DNA from: Paenibacillus sp. FSL R7-0204
GTDB lineage: Bacteria; Bacillota; Bacilli; Paenibacillales; Paenibacillaceae
NCBI RefSeq assembly: GCF_038002225.1
Contig: NZ_JBBOCA010000001.1
Location: 4,898,001 to 4,962,000 of the forward strand
Direction of reading: 5' to 3'
Length of the DNA stretch: 64,000 nucleotides
How positions within the stretch are numbered: position 1 is the first letter of the stretch; every line of letters begins with the position of its first letter. Shown piece by piece: positions 9,295-17,858 of the stretch. The notes beneath the pieces were generated by a model that ran no database searches, had not been told where the DNA came from, and saw nothing but the letters and a program-made list of their open reading frames with translations. Made by a program: the position numbers and the translations under genes.

Positions 9295-9309
9295 ATGAAA
9301 GCGAATACA
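9295..9309 (+). promoter_or_regulatory. CcpA cre box upstream of the GH5 gene
   Basis: ATGAAAGCGAATACA matches the consensus WTGNAARCGNWWWCA at every position. It lies between the -10 element and the GH5 start codon, where bound CcpA would block transcription when preferred sugars are present. Confidence 0.8.
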
Positions 9310-9314
9310 TCTGA

Positions 9315-9343
9315 ATTGTACTCTGCGCGGAGACGGGCGGAAA
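9315..9343 (-). promoter_or_regulatory. Candidate promoter of the GH5 gene
   Basis: On the minus strand a TACAAT -10 (9315-9320) is spaced 17 nt from a poor -35, TTTCCG (9338-9343). A weak -35 fits a promoter that needs an activator; direct repeats lie just upstream and a cre box just downstream. Confidence 0.5.
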
Positions 9344-9350
9344 CCTGTGT

Positions 9351-9409
9351 GATTATAGTTGATAGACTTACAGATTATAGTTAATACACTAACAAATTAT
9401 AAATTTATA
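9351..9409. promoter_or_regulatory. Direct repeats, 22-bp period: probable AraC-type activator site
   Basis: GATTATAGTTRATA occurs at 9351 and 9373, and a decayed third copy (AATTATAAATTTATA) starts at 9395, each 22 bp apart, about two helical turns. Tandem half-sites of this spacing are typical of AraC-family proteins. They sit immediately upstream of the weak GH5 -35. The neighbouring regulator at 9397-11031, whose stop they overlap, is the first candidate to bind. Confidence 0.55.
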
Positions 9410-11031
9410 TGCAGAGACTCCCTGTATTCCTGGGGGGTCATTCCCGTCATTTTTTTGAAGAACCGGGTGAAGGAATGGTGGGCTTCATAGCCGACAAACA
9501 TGGCTACATCGCGGATTTTGAGCACTTCATTTCCCAGGAGCTCCTTCGCCTTGACCGCCCGGCATTGATCGATGTACTCTGACAGGTTAATGCCCTGCTC
9601 CTGCTTGAAGAAGCGGGACAGGTACGACGGATTGAAATAATGGAGCTCGGCCAGCCGCACCAGAGACAGGTCTTCGCCCAAATGGCTGTGGATATAATCG
9701 CAGATCCGCTCAATGACCTCCGAGGAGCGTTCCTTCTCGGCTGTGCTTCTCCGTTCGAAGAGATCTGAGGCCAGCCTCTCCAGATAATAGATGCCCTCCC
9801 CAAGGGACGAATGTTCGTCCAGCCGCATCAGCTTGCCGTATTCATTGACTAGGCTGTAGAGCTCCGAGCGGTTCATATGGGACAGCAGCACAAGGGCAAC
9901 CGTATAATACAGCTCGGCCGCTTCTTCCACAGAGACGCCCGAATGAATGCCTTCCCGGATTTCCTCCAGCGTCTCCGCGAACCGCTCCCGCCGTCCGGCA
10001 TCCAGATGGGCCGCAAGATTCTCCACCCGCTGGTGAAGCCGGACCCCCGTCTCACGGATTACGTCAGGCTCGGGCGGTCCGCTGCGGTCAATCTGCACCA
10101 TAGAGATGCCGTCCCCGATCTTCATCTGCTGCAGCCGGTGAAGCCGCTCGTAATGGCGGCCGGTCTCTGTCCAGGCACAGGCTGAACCGCTGACGGTAAA
10201 AGCAACCGGCAGGCCCAGCGTCTGCCGGCAGGAATCCTGAATCATCTCCAGCGTTCCCTCCAGATACCGTGCGAAATTCCCGCCGAAGGCAGCCTCAGCA
10301 TTATGCAGAGGCTGCAGCAGCCACAAGAGATCCCCGTGTCTGTCAAGCATCCAGACATGCCGGGTCATTTCCGCCAGATAGGAATTCCAGATCAGGCGGG
10401 AAGAGGTCAGAAGCTCGCGCCGGTCCATGTAAGAGATGCCTTCCGGGTATGTAGGCCGTCCAAGAACGAGCATCACCGGGGATTCTGCCTTAAGAGTGAT
10501 GCCCAGCTTGCTGAAATCTGCACGTAACGTGTCCGTATCCGCACACAAGGCCTGACTGTCCTGAAGCAGATGGCGGAGATACTCGCCCTGCGCCGCCGTC
10601 TCCATGGAATCACGCTGCTCCCTGGACTGCTCCAGCAGCTCACTCAGCATATTGCCCTGCTCAATCTCCTGCAGCACCTCCTGCACCGTCTCAATAATCT
10701 TGTCGAAACCTTCCGTCTTCAGCAGATAACGGGCCCCGGGAAGCTGCAGCGCACTATAGGCGTAATCGAATTCGCTGTAGCCGGTCAGAAAAACAATCCG
10801 CGACCGCGGCCAAAACTCCCGGATCTGCTCAGACATCTCCAGCCCGCTCATGCCGGGCATGCGGATATCCGTCAGCACAATATCGATCCGGGTGCGCGAG
10901 AGCCACTCCAAGGCTGCTTTTGCCGAATAGACCTTGTAGACATCAAGCTTGTCCGGAAGCAGCTGGTTGAACGCCTCGTATAAGCCGTCCGTTATAATCT
11001 CTTCATCATCAACGATCAATAGTCTGTACAA
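9397..11031 (-). CDS. Response regulator with AraC-type DNA-binding domain, YesN family
   Basis: About 544 residues. The receiver has LLIVDDEE, the phospho-acceptor Asp in IDIVLTDIRMPGMSG and a Lys in YLLKTEG, where the usual following Pro is replaced. Two AraC helix-turn-helices fill the last 100 residues (LAELHYFNPSYLSRFFKQ, MFVGYEAHHSFTRFFKK). A TTG at 11031 has GGGAGG 8 nt upstream and is preferred over the GTG at 11040, which overlaps that site. It overlaps the kinase gene upstream by 23 nt and is the last gene of a binding protein-kinase-regulator operon. Probable targets are the GH5 gene next door and the large operon upstream. Confidence 0.93.
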   Translation of the reverse strand: MYRLLIVDDEEIITDGLYEAFNQLLPDKLDVYKVYSAKAALEWLSRTRIDIVLTDIRMPGMSGLEMSEQIREFWPRSRIVFLTGYSEFDYAYSALQLPGARYLLKTEGFDKIIETVQEVLQEIEQGNMLSELLEQSREQRDSMETAAQGEYLRHLLQDSQALCADTDTLRADFSKLGITLKAESPVMLVLGRPTYPEGISYMDRRELLTSSRLIWNSYLAEMTRHVWMLDRHGDLLWLLQPLHNAEAAFGGNFARYLEGTLEMIQDSCRQTLGLPVAFTVSGSACAWTETGRHYERLHRLQQMKIGDGISMVQIDRSGPPEPDVIRETGVRLHQRVENLAAHLDAGRRERFAETLEEIREGIHSGVSVEEAAELYYTVALVLLSHMNRSELYSLVNEYGKLMRLDEHSSLGEGIYYLERLASDLFERRSTAEKERSSEVIERICDYIHSHLGEDLSLVRLAELHYFNPSYLSRFFKQEQGINLSEYIDQCRAVKAKELLGNEVLKIRDVAMFVGYEAHHSFTRFFKKMTGMTPQEYRESLHINL

Positions 11032-12766
11032 GACCTTCACCTCCCGTGAGCCTGATCCGGATTGTAACCCGGAGGCCGTTCAATGTGCTTCTGTACAGGA
11101 ACAGGCCGCTGCCTTCCCCGTAGATTAACTGGATGCGCCGGTGAATATTGCTCATGCCGGTGACTTCATGCGTGCCGCCGTTCTGATTCAGCCGCCTTCT
11201 CAAGGTCTCGATCCGTTCATCGGTCAACCCGCTTCCGTTATCCTCAACAATAATGCGGATCTCCCGTTCATCCTGTTCAAAAGAAACCCGCAGCTCCCCA
11301 TCCTCCGCCTGCTTCTCCAGACAATGCTCATAGGCATTCTCGATAATCGGCTGGAGAATCAGGCGCGGAACCCGCAGCTCCTCCATGGCTTCCGGCAGCT
11401 CATCGAACTGAACCTGAATGCGCCTGGAGAAGCGCATCTTCTGAATCTCCGTGTACATCCGCGAATGGCGCGTCTCCTCCGCAAGCCGGACATTATCCTC
11501 TCCGTTACGGGTGATGAACCGGAAATATTCGCCCAGCATGCCCGCGAACTCCTCAATCCGGGAACTGTCCCCCTGCTTCGCCAGAGCGCTGAGAATGAAG
11601 AAGCTGTTATACAGGAAATGCGGGTTGATCTGCGACTGGAGCTGCTTCAGCTCCGCCCGCTGCATCATCAGCTTCTGGGTGTAATCCTGGTCGATCAGCA
11701 TTCGCAGCCTACTGAGCATCTGGTTGAACCGGAGATACAGATAGCCGAATTCATCCTTGCGGCCATGGTCAATCTGAATATCTAGCGAGCCGCTCTCCAT
11801 CCGCTTGAAGCTGCGGATCAGCACAAGCAGCGGCTTCTGGACGAACTTATAGGTCGCGTAAGAATAGATCAGCACCGCCAGGAAGGATACCGCCGCGAAC
11901 AGCCACGCCCAGACCACGAACTTGGTCAGCGGGCGCTTGACCGCCTTCTCCGGCAAATACGTGGCAACAGCCATCCCCAGCTTGTCGGAGGTGAAGCTGT
12001 CGATATGATACCGGATCCCGTCCAGCTCCCAGTTGTACAGGTTCCCATCATCAACCGCCTGGTGATAGCTCTCAATCAGCTCCGGGGAGCTGTTCTCTGT
12101 ACCGAGTGCATAATCTGTCAGCCGTGAGACCAGCAGTGAGCCGCTTTCTTCGTACGCGTTAATCGACCGGAGCGAATCCCTCAGCTTCTCGTTGTCCAGC
12201 TCAATCTGAACGATGAACAGCGGCGGCTCATTCTTCCTGCCGCTGGATTGGGTAACGCTTAGCTCCAGGAAGTTGTTCCAGTTAATCAGCCGCCCTTCTT
12301 TTCTAAGATCGACGGTCTGGAAGAAATTGAACTTGCTGCTGTCAAACTGATCAATGCCGTTCATCGCGGACAGCGTCTTGTTAATGGTACGGATATGAAC
12401 GAACACATCGCCGATATAGGCGCTGCTGTTCTTCAGGGAGGTGAGCCGCTGCGTGATGTAGTTCAGGCTCTCCCGCTTCTGAACATCATCCATGTAATTC
12501 CAGGTGACAGCAATCTTGTTCAGCTCGGTATCCTGGGCAAGATCATACTGCTGGATCTCCATCCACTCCACCTCGCGGTTCAGGTCCTCCAGATAATAGG
12601 TTAATTGCGACAGAGTCGCTCTGGACAGGTCCTGGCTTGCATTTCTGTAGCTCCAGTTGTAGAGGTAGAGTCCAAGCAGCAGAATCGGCAGAATAATAGC
12701 CAGATAAGTGACAACCATCCGGATAAAAATAGTGTGGCGCATCGACACCGCAGGAAACTTAAGCAC
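11009..12766 (-). CDS. Two-component sensor histidine kinase, YesM family
   Basis: Membrane kinase of about 585 residues. A first helix (IFIRMVVTYLAIILPILLLG) is followed by about 250 extracellular residues, a second helix (FVVWAWLFAAVSFLAVLIYS), HAMP, the phospho-His in QSQINPHFLYNSFF and an ATPase domain with LQPIIENAYEH and VEDNGSGL. The chosen GTG lies 8 nt after GGAGG; ATGs at 12793 and 12781 are in frame alternatives. It begins about 33 nt after a lipoprotein binding-protein gene and overlaps the regulator downstream. With no permease in this operon, the binding protein may present its ligand to this kinase. Confidence 0.93.
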   Translation of the reverse strand: MLKFPAVSMRHTIFIRMVVTYLAIILPILLLGLYLYNWSYRNASQDLSRATLSQLTYYLEDLNREVEWMEIQQYDLAQDTELNKIAVTWNYMDDVQKRESLNYITQRLTSLKNSSAYIGDVFVHIRTINKTLSAMNGIDQFDSSKFNFFQTVDLRKEGRLINWNNFLELSVTQSSGRKNEPPLFIVQIELDNEKLRDSLRSINAYEESGSLLVSRLTDYALGTENSSPELIESYHQAVDDGNLYNWELDGIRYHIDSFTSDKLGMAVATYLPEKAVKRPLTKFVVWAWLFAAVSFLAVLIYSYATYKFVQKPLLVLIRSFKRMESGSLDIQIDHGRKDEFGYLYLRFNQMLSRLRMLIDQDYTQKLMMQRAELKQLQSQINPHFLYNSFFILSALAKQGDSSRIEEFAGMLGEYFRFITRNGEDNVRLAEETRHSRMYTEIQKMRFSRRIQVQFDELPEAMEELRVPRLILQPIIENAYEHCLEKQAEDGELRVSFEQDEREIRIIVEDNGSGLTDERIETLRRRLNQNGGTHEVTGMSNIHRRIQLIYGEGSGLFLYRSTLNGLRVTIRIRLTGGEGLVQTIDR

Positions 12767-12799
12767 GTGTACCGCCTCCATTGCTCTCCTCATGCCCGA

Positions 12800-14497
12800 T
12801 CATTTGCCGCTCCCGCCCTTCTCTGCATACCAGTCGTTGACCTCAGCCGTAATCTGCTCGCCGCCCAGCTTGTTCCACTGTGCCACGAAATTATCGAACT
12901 CGCTTATCGGTCTGCCCTGAATGATATCAAGAAAGGCATCAATCTGAAGATTATTTAGAATATTCTGCTTCTCGATCATCGTCTCTGTAGGTGCACCGAC
13001 GAAGCTCTCATAGAGCAGCTGAGATTTGCGCTCATACCCGTCCAGGATGGAAAAAGCGCCCGAAGGCCCATACGTCCGCTCCCAGCCCCAGCCTGTCTCG
13101 CTGTCCGCACCTCCGGCCTCGTAAGCGGCAATCCGCTTCTGGATCGTCTTCGCTTCATCCTGAAGCAAGGAGGCGTCGCCGGTACGCCGGAAGGTCTCCA
13201 GCTCCCGGAAGGCCTCCAGGTTCTTCTGCACCGGAAACGGCGTCACCGGCGACAGCTTCCACACCGCCTGCGGAGCGTTATAATACCGTTCCACCTCACT
13301 CGTAGTCCCCCAGTTCTTCTCCAGATGCAGGTTAATCAGCTTGATCAGTGCTTCAGGATGCTGGACGCCTTGCTTGACCGCCAGGAACTGGTTGGTGCTG
13401 AACGGAAGCGGCACCTTCGGCGCGGCCCCGGACTCCGAGACCAGCGGGAAGGCCTGCCACTCGGCCTGCGGATTATGCTCACGGCTGACCTGCACGAGGA
13501 AGGAGCCCCACTGCTCCCCGTACATCATTCCGACCTGCTCTTGCTCAATCCAGTCACTGGCCTTGACCCCGTCCTTGAAGGCGAATTCCCTGTCAATCTG
13601 TCCCGTCCGGTACAAATCCTGAAGCACCTGCAGGGCATGCTTGACCTCCGGCTGGATACCTCCATAGACCAGCTTGCCGGTCTTGTCCTTAATCCAGATT
13701 CCTGGATAAGCACCATAACCGGCCATAAATCCGGTAAGTCCCATGACCGGGTCCCACAGATATTTGGTTGCCGCAAGGCCGTAGGTATCGTGCCTGCCGT
13801 TACCGTCAGGATCTTGCTGCGTAAACGCTTTCGAAATAGCCAGCACCTCTGCCATCGTCTGCGGCGGCTGCATGCCGAGCCGCTCCAGCCAGTCCGTCCG
13901 AATCCACAGGAACATCGCGCCCTCAATGGAGGAATTGGTCTCAGGGATCGCCATAAGCTTGCCGTCAAGGGTAGCCGTCTCGAACGGACCTGTCCCTTCC
14001 TCGCTCAGCACCTTGCGGGTTAACGGGGTTGCATACTCGTCATAGACTCCGCTCAGGTCCTGGATCAGCCCTGCATTGCTCAGCACCCTGAGCTGTGAAG
14101 CATTCACCCGCACAATATCAGGGATATCCCCGGAGGCCAGAGATACCCCCAGCTTACGGGAGTAGATGGAGCTCCACTCCGTCCAATCATAAGTAATCTT
14201 AATACCGAGCACCTCTTCATACAGCTCGGTCCAGCGGTTATGCTCCAGCGACTCCCCCGGCAATTCCTTCAGTATTTCTTCCAGTGCATCGTTGTTCTCA
14301 CGTACGAACGACAGCTGAATCGGCGGATCATATTTGCTTAGACCCGGCTCCTCATAGAGCGGAGCGCTCCCCGGCTGTCCCTCAGGGACCGGAGAACGCT
14401 CCGCAAGGCTATCGCCCCTCTCACAAGCGGTCAACAGTTGTACGGCCATGCACGCAGCGACAGTCCAGGCCATTGTGTTCTTGAATGTTATGGGCAC
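12800..14497 (-). CDS. Lipoprotein extracellular solute-binding protein, probably sensory
   Basis: About 565 residues, SBP family 1 fold, with a lipobox LLTAC (Cys about 25) for anchoring outside the membrane. Family features include FVRENNDALEEIL, ASGDIPDIVRVNASQL and a Asp/Gly-rich stretch DPDGNGRHDTYGL. The first in-frame codons lack a ribosome site; the GTG at 14497 has GAGG 9 nt upstream. Unlike other binding proteins in the window it is followed by a kinase and regulator, not permeases. That suggests it works as the sugar-sensing partner of the kinase, although feeding a distant importer is also possible. Confidence 0.88.
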   Translation of the reverse strand: MPITFKNTMAWTVAACMAVQLLTACERGDSLAERSPVPEGQPGSAPLYEEPGLSKYDPPIQLSFVRENNDALEEILKELPGESLEHNRWTELYEEVLGIKITYDWTEWSSIYSRKLGVSLASGDIPDIVRVNASQLRVLSNAGLIQDLSGVYDEYATPLTRKVLSEEGTGPFETATLDGKLMAIPETNSSIEGAMFLWIRTDWLERLGMQPPQTMAEVLAISKAFTQQDPDGNGRHDTYGLAATKYLWDPVMGLTGFMAGYGAYPGIWIKDKTGKLVYGGIQPEVKHALQVLQDLYRTGQIDREFAFKDGVKASDWIEQEQVGMMYGEQWGSFLVQVSREHNPQAEWQAFPLVSESGAAPKVPLPFSTNQFLAVKQGVQHPEALIKLINLHLEKNWGTTSEVERYYNAPQAVWKLSPVTPFPVQKNLEAFRELETFRRTGDASLLQDEAKTIQKRIAAYEAGGADSETGWGWERTYGPSGAFSILDGYERKSQLLYESFVGAPTETMIEKQNILNNLQIDAFLDIIQGRPISEFDNFVAQWNKLGGEQITAEVNDWYAEKGGSGK

Positions 14498-14616
14498 CAG
14501 TTGCAACCTCACTTTGCAAGATTATTACTACCAGAATATTATATTATCCCGGCAAAAATAAAGGAATTGTAAGGTGCAATTCTTGTTTGGCTTACCCGTT
14601 CTTTACCAATCAAGTG

Positions 14617-14656
14617 GAAACGGCTTTACCGTCCTTTTTAAGGACGGTACCGTTTC
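14617..14656. repeat. Two-arm hairpin between the GH10 operon and the sensor operon
   Basis: GAAACGG pairs with CCGTTTC, and inside it ACCGTCCTT pairs with AAGGACGGT around a three-base loop. There is no U-run on either side, so it is not a standard terminator. It adjoins the 37-bp element at 14673-14709 that also recurs next to a hairpin at 54281. Confidence 0.7.
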
Positions 14657-14672
14657 AGCGGGAAATAGAAGG

Positions 14673-14709
14673 ATAAGTTATCGTGTGCAACATATAAATT
14701 CTTATATTT
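14673..14709. repeat. Dispersed intergenic element, copy 1 of 2
   Basis: The segment ATAAGTTATCGTGTGCAACA plus ATAAATTCTTATATTT is almost the same as 54235-54270, with one substitution and one or two deleted bases. Both copies lie next to a hairpin in minus-strand intergenic DNA. Its function is unknown. Confidence 0.7.
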
Positions 14710-15969
14710 TTAGAAATCGGTGACCGCCTGGAAGGCCGGTTTGGGCTGATGCTGCCTGTCGAACAGCATCGGGGCCTCGGTCCGCTCGGTCGGGAAGGTG
14801 CTCAGCCAGGTATGATCATCCGCAATGCCCCAGAACATGACCCCGCTTACAAGCTCCTTCCGGTCTCTTAGAGCAGCGAATATCTCGCCGTACCGCGCTG
14901 CCTGCCGCTGCAGGATATCCTCAGGAACTACAGGGCCGACATCGCTGAGATCATTATAGATATACAGGCTCATATCCAGCTCGGTGATCTGATTATCCAG
15001 GCCCAGGGAATGGAACTTCTCCATGGACTGGATAATGCTCTCCACCGAAGGATACTCCAGATTAATATGGGTCTGGTGGCCAACCCCGTCAATCGGCACT
15101 CCCTTCGCCAGCATATCCTTGACCAGCTCGTAGAGCCGGTCCCGCTTCTCCGGACTCTCTGTGCCGTAATCATTGATGTACAGCTTAAGCTCCGGTCCTC
15201 CAGCCTTACGGGCCGCCCGGAAGGCGGTCTCAATGAATCCGGTACCGGTAATCTTGTACCAGTCGCTGGCCCGCATACCGTCAGGGTCGTTCGGCTCAAT
15301 CACCTCATTCACTACATCCCAGGAGGAGATGTTGTCCTTGTAACGGCTGACAACAGCGGTGATGTAGCTGTCAAGCCGCTTCAGCAGCAGCTTCTTGTTC
15401 GCTTCGCGCCTCGCCGCATCGGTCTCATCCGCCATCGCCCGGCCGGCTTCATCCCGGAAGAACCACTCCGGGGTCTGGCTGTGCCACACCAGGGTGTGGA
15501 AGCGCAGCCCCATGCCGTTCGCCTTCGCGAAGGCGACGATCCGGTCGGCCCGTTCCCAGGTGAAGGTGCCCTCAGCCGGCGCAATCGCATCCGGCTTCAT
15601 GGCATTCTCGGCCACTAACCAGTTCACATGCCGCTTCAGCAGCTCTGCCGTGGCTCCTTCTGTCTGGTCCGGCTCCACCGCGGCGCCTATGGGGAAGTAA
15701 TCCGCATAGGCTGCCGCCAGCGGTGCGGCCTCCTGCTGCACCGGAGCTTCCGCCGCAGCTTCAGCCGAAGCTGTAGCGGAAGCTGCCGGAGTCCCGGCAG
15801 GTGAAGCGGCCGGGGATGACACTGCACTCTCCTGCGGCTCCGGCGAGGGGGCAGCCGGAGCCGCATCCCCGCCAGAAGCGGAGCAACCGGATAACCCTAG
15901 AAGCGCCGCTGCGAAGACTATACTCCGTGCCAGTCTGGCCGGAGTGCTTGTTCTGTTATTTTGGCGCAC
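14710..15969 (-). CDS. Endo-1,4-beta-xylanase, glycoside hydrolase family 10, lipoprotein
   Basis: Cuts the xylan main chain at the cell surface. The chosen GTG at 15969 has AAGGAGG 6 nt upstream; ATGs at 15975 (touching the ribosome site) and 16014 (overlapping the permease) are less likely. The 419 residues start with a signal peptide and lipobox LSGC (Cys29), then an Ala/Pro/Ser/Glu-rich linker to about 95, then the GH10 barrel. The barrel has the acid/base Glu in WDVVNEVIE (about 220) and the nucleophile in QITELDMSLY (about 329). It is the last gene of the ten-gene operon, 19 nt after a permease, so its products probably feed those importers. Confidence 0.92.
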   Translation of the reverse strand: MRQNNRTSTPARLARSIVFAAALLGLSGCSASGGDAAPAAPSPEPQESAVSSPAASPAGTPAASATASAEAAAEAPVQQEAAPLAAAYADYFPIGAAVEPDQTEGATAELLKRHVNWLVAENAMKPDAIAPAEGTFTWERADRIVAFAKANGMGLRFHTLVWHSQTPEWFFRDEAGRAMADETDAARREANKKLLLKRLDSYITAVVSRYKDNISSWDVVNEVIEPNDPDGMRASDWYKITGTGFIETAFRAARKAGGPELKLYINDYGTESPEKRDRLYELVKDMLAKGVPIDGVGHQTHINLEYPSVESIIQSMEKFHSLGLDNQITELDMSLYIYNDLSDVGPVVPEDILQRQAARYGEIFAALRDRKELVSGVMFWGIADDHTWLSTFPTERTEAPMLFDRQHQPKPAFQAVTDF

Positions 15970-15988
15970 AGTCATCCTCCTTCTATGG

Positions 15989-16936
15989 TTAACCGACAAT
16001 TCCGGTACGCTCAATACTCTCTACGAAATACCGCTGCACGAACAGGTAGATAATGATCAGCGGCAGAATCGCCAGCAGAATCCCTGTATCCTGAACCATG
16101 CTGAGGTAGAACGGATCGGCCTTGGAATTGGCGCCGTCCTCCAGCAGAATCTGCAGATTATACGGCAGCGAGCCGAGCTGGGTCGCCATCACCTTGCTGG
16201 ATGTCAGATAGGTCGTGGTGAAGAAGCTGTCGTTCCATTGCCACACAAACGAGAAGAGCAGCACCGTAACAATAGACGGTATCGCGTTAGGCAGCATAAT
16301 CCGGTAGAAGGTCTTGCCTACCCCGGCCCCGTCGATATAAGCCGCTTCCTCCACCTCTTTGGGAATCCCCCGGAAGAACTGCCGGAAGATGAAAATGTAC
16401 AGCCCCGCCTTCAGCGAGTTCGCCGTAGCAGAGGTTAGAATAAACGGCCAGTAGGTGTTGAGCAGATTCACCGATTTGCCGGTCAGCAGCGGAATCAGCC
16501 CCATCAGGCTGAAATCCTTCAAATTCAGGTAGACCGGAATCAGAATTGTGATCGGCGGAACCAGAATGGTCAATATGACTCCGGCGAACAGCAGCTGGCT
16601 TCCCTTGAACTTCAGGCGGGCGAAGCCATACCCTGCAAGCGCGCAGGAGATGGCGGTCAAGATCGTAGTCAGTGCCGACAGGCTGAAGGTATTCAGCAAG
16701 GCCTGCCAGTAATCCATAATTCCAATCGCTTTGACGAAATTGTCGAGCGTGTAATTCTCGGGAAGCCAGACGACAATCGGCGAATACAGATCGCTCTTGG
16801 CCTTAAAGGCCGTGGATATCTTCTGGAGCACCGGATAGAGGATCACGAACGACAGGCCTGCAATGAGCGTCAGCCGCACGAAGGACCATACCCATTTCTT
16901 CCAGTGTTCGAGCGACAGTAAGCGGGTCGCATGCAT
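15989..16936 (-). CDS. Carbohydrate ABC permease, LplC/MalG type (CUT1)
   Basis: About 315 residues with six membrane segments. The EAA loop reads EEAAYIDGAGVGKTFYRIML near the middle, and the C-terminus VQRYFVESIERTG is of the MalG class. ATG 16936 has GGGAGG 9 nt upstream, whereas earlier in-frame starts overlap that site or the previous gene. It lies 16 nt after its partner permease and 19 nt before the GH10 xylanase gene. This is the second permease pair of the operon. Confidence 0.92.
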   Translation of the reverse strand: MHATRLLSLEHWKKWVWSFVRLTLIAGLSFVILYPVLQKISTAFKAKSDLYSPIVVWLPENYTLDNFVKAIGIMDYWQALLNTFSLSALTTILTAISCALAGYGFARLKFKGSQLLFAGVILTILVPPITILIPVYLNLKDFSLMGLIPLLTGKSVNLLNTYWPFILTSATANSLKAGLYIFIFRQFFRGIPKEVEEAAYIDGAGVGKTFYRIMLPNAIPSIVTVLLFSFVWQWNDSFFTTTYLTSSKVMATQLGSLPYNLQILLEDGANSKADPFYLSMVQDTGILLAILPLIIIYLFVQRYFVESIERTGIVG

Positions 16937-16952
16937 TAGTCCCATCCTCCCT

Positions 16953-17858
16953 TTAATCATAGTAGAAGACCTTCTTCGAGATCAGATAGCTGCTGACGGC
17001 CAGAATTAAGGCCACTGCGGCGAAATACAGCCAGGCCATCGCAGAGCTTAGACCGAAGTTGAACTGGGTGAAGCCGGTCTCCCGGATCAGGTCAGTCATG
17101 GCGTTATTCGAGAAGGAATCAATAATCGTATAGATAGAATTTACCAGAATGAGCGGGCTGACCATCGGGAAAGTGATTTTCCAGAAGGCCTCATAGCCGG
17201 TTGCCCCTTCCATCTTGGACGCCTCATACAGCTGCGGCGAGATGGTCTGGATGCCGGCCAGGAAAATCAGAATCTGTACGCCGGACTGGCTCACAATACT
17301 ATAGATGCGGCTCACGGCGCTGGTCAGATAGTTCACTACCCATTCGCTTAAGCCCGCGTCCAGCATCAGCCCCTCCAGCTCGAAGGTGCCAAGTCCCTGA
17401 ATCGCTCCCGCACCGGCATTCTGATCGTTGACCGCCTGAATCAGGCTGGTGCTCTCCAGGCTCAAAATGACTCCGGAGGCCAGAATGACAGGCAGGAAGA
17501 AGATCGAGCGGGCCAGCGAGCGGCCGATGAATTTCTGATTCAGCAGCACTGCCAGAAACAGGCTGAAGATCACGATCAGCGGCACATTGATGACCATATT
17601 CATAATGGCATCGGCCAGCGAGCGGTTGAATTCGGTATTCACCGTCAGCGCTTCCACATAATTCTGGAAGCCGCTGAAATGAACAATCAGTCCGTCGGAA
17701 TTGGCCTGCACCGAGCTTAAGCTGTAGCGCAGCGAAGACAACAACGGAATCAGGAAGAAGAAGATGAACCCCAGCAGCCAGGGCAGCACATAGAAGAAGC
17801 CCATTAATGCCTTTTGCTCATTGTAGGATCTGCGGTCCAGTCTAAGTATGGATTTCAA
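16953..17858 (-). CDS. Carbohydrate ABC permease, MalF type (CUT1)
   Basis: 301 residues with six hydrophobic segments. The loop EASKMEGATGYEAFWKITFP is the EAA motif for the ATPase. The start is a TTG that shares bases with the stop of the DUF5696-like gene (TTGA overlap), behind GGTGAG, so its translation is probably coupled to that gene. A loop of about 45 residues (about 135-180) between membrane segments is longer than in the other permeases here. It pairs with the MalG-type gene 16 nt downstream. Confidence 0.92.
   Translation of the reverse strand: MKSILRLDRRSYNEQKALMGFFYVLPWLLGFIFFFLIPLLSSLRYSLSSVQANSDGLIVHFSGFQNYVEALTVNTEFNRSLADAIMNMVINVPLIVIFSLFLAVLLNQKFIGRSLARSIFFLPVILASGVILSLESTSLIQAVNDQNAGAGAIQGLGTFELEGLMLDAGLSEWVVNYLTSAVSRIYSIVSQSGVQILIFLAGIQTISPQLYEASKMEGATGYEAFWKITFPMVSPLILVNSIYTIIDSFSNNAMTDLIRETGFTQFNFGLSSAMAWLYFAAVALILAVSSYLISKKVFYYD

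Noticed and set aside
14617-14656. Classical terminator of the ten-gene operon
   Set aside because: The hairpin is strong but is not followed by a U-run on either strand, so it is listed as a repeat-associated structure.
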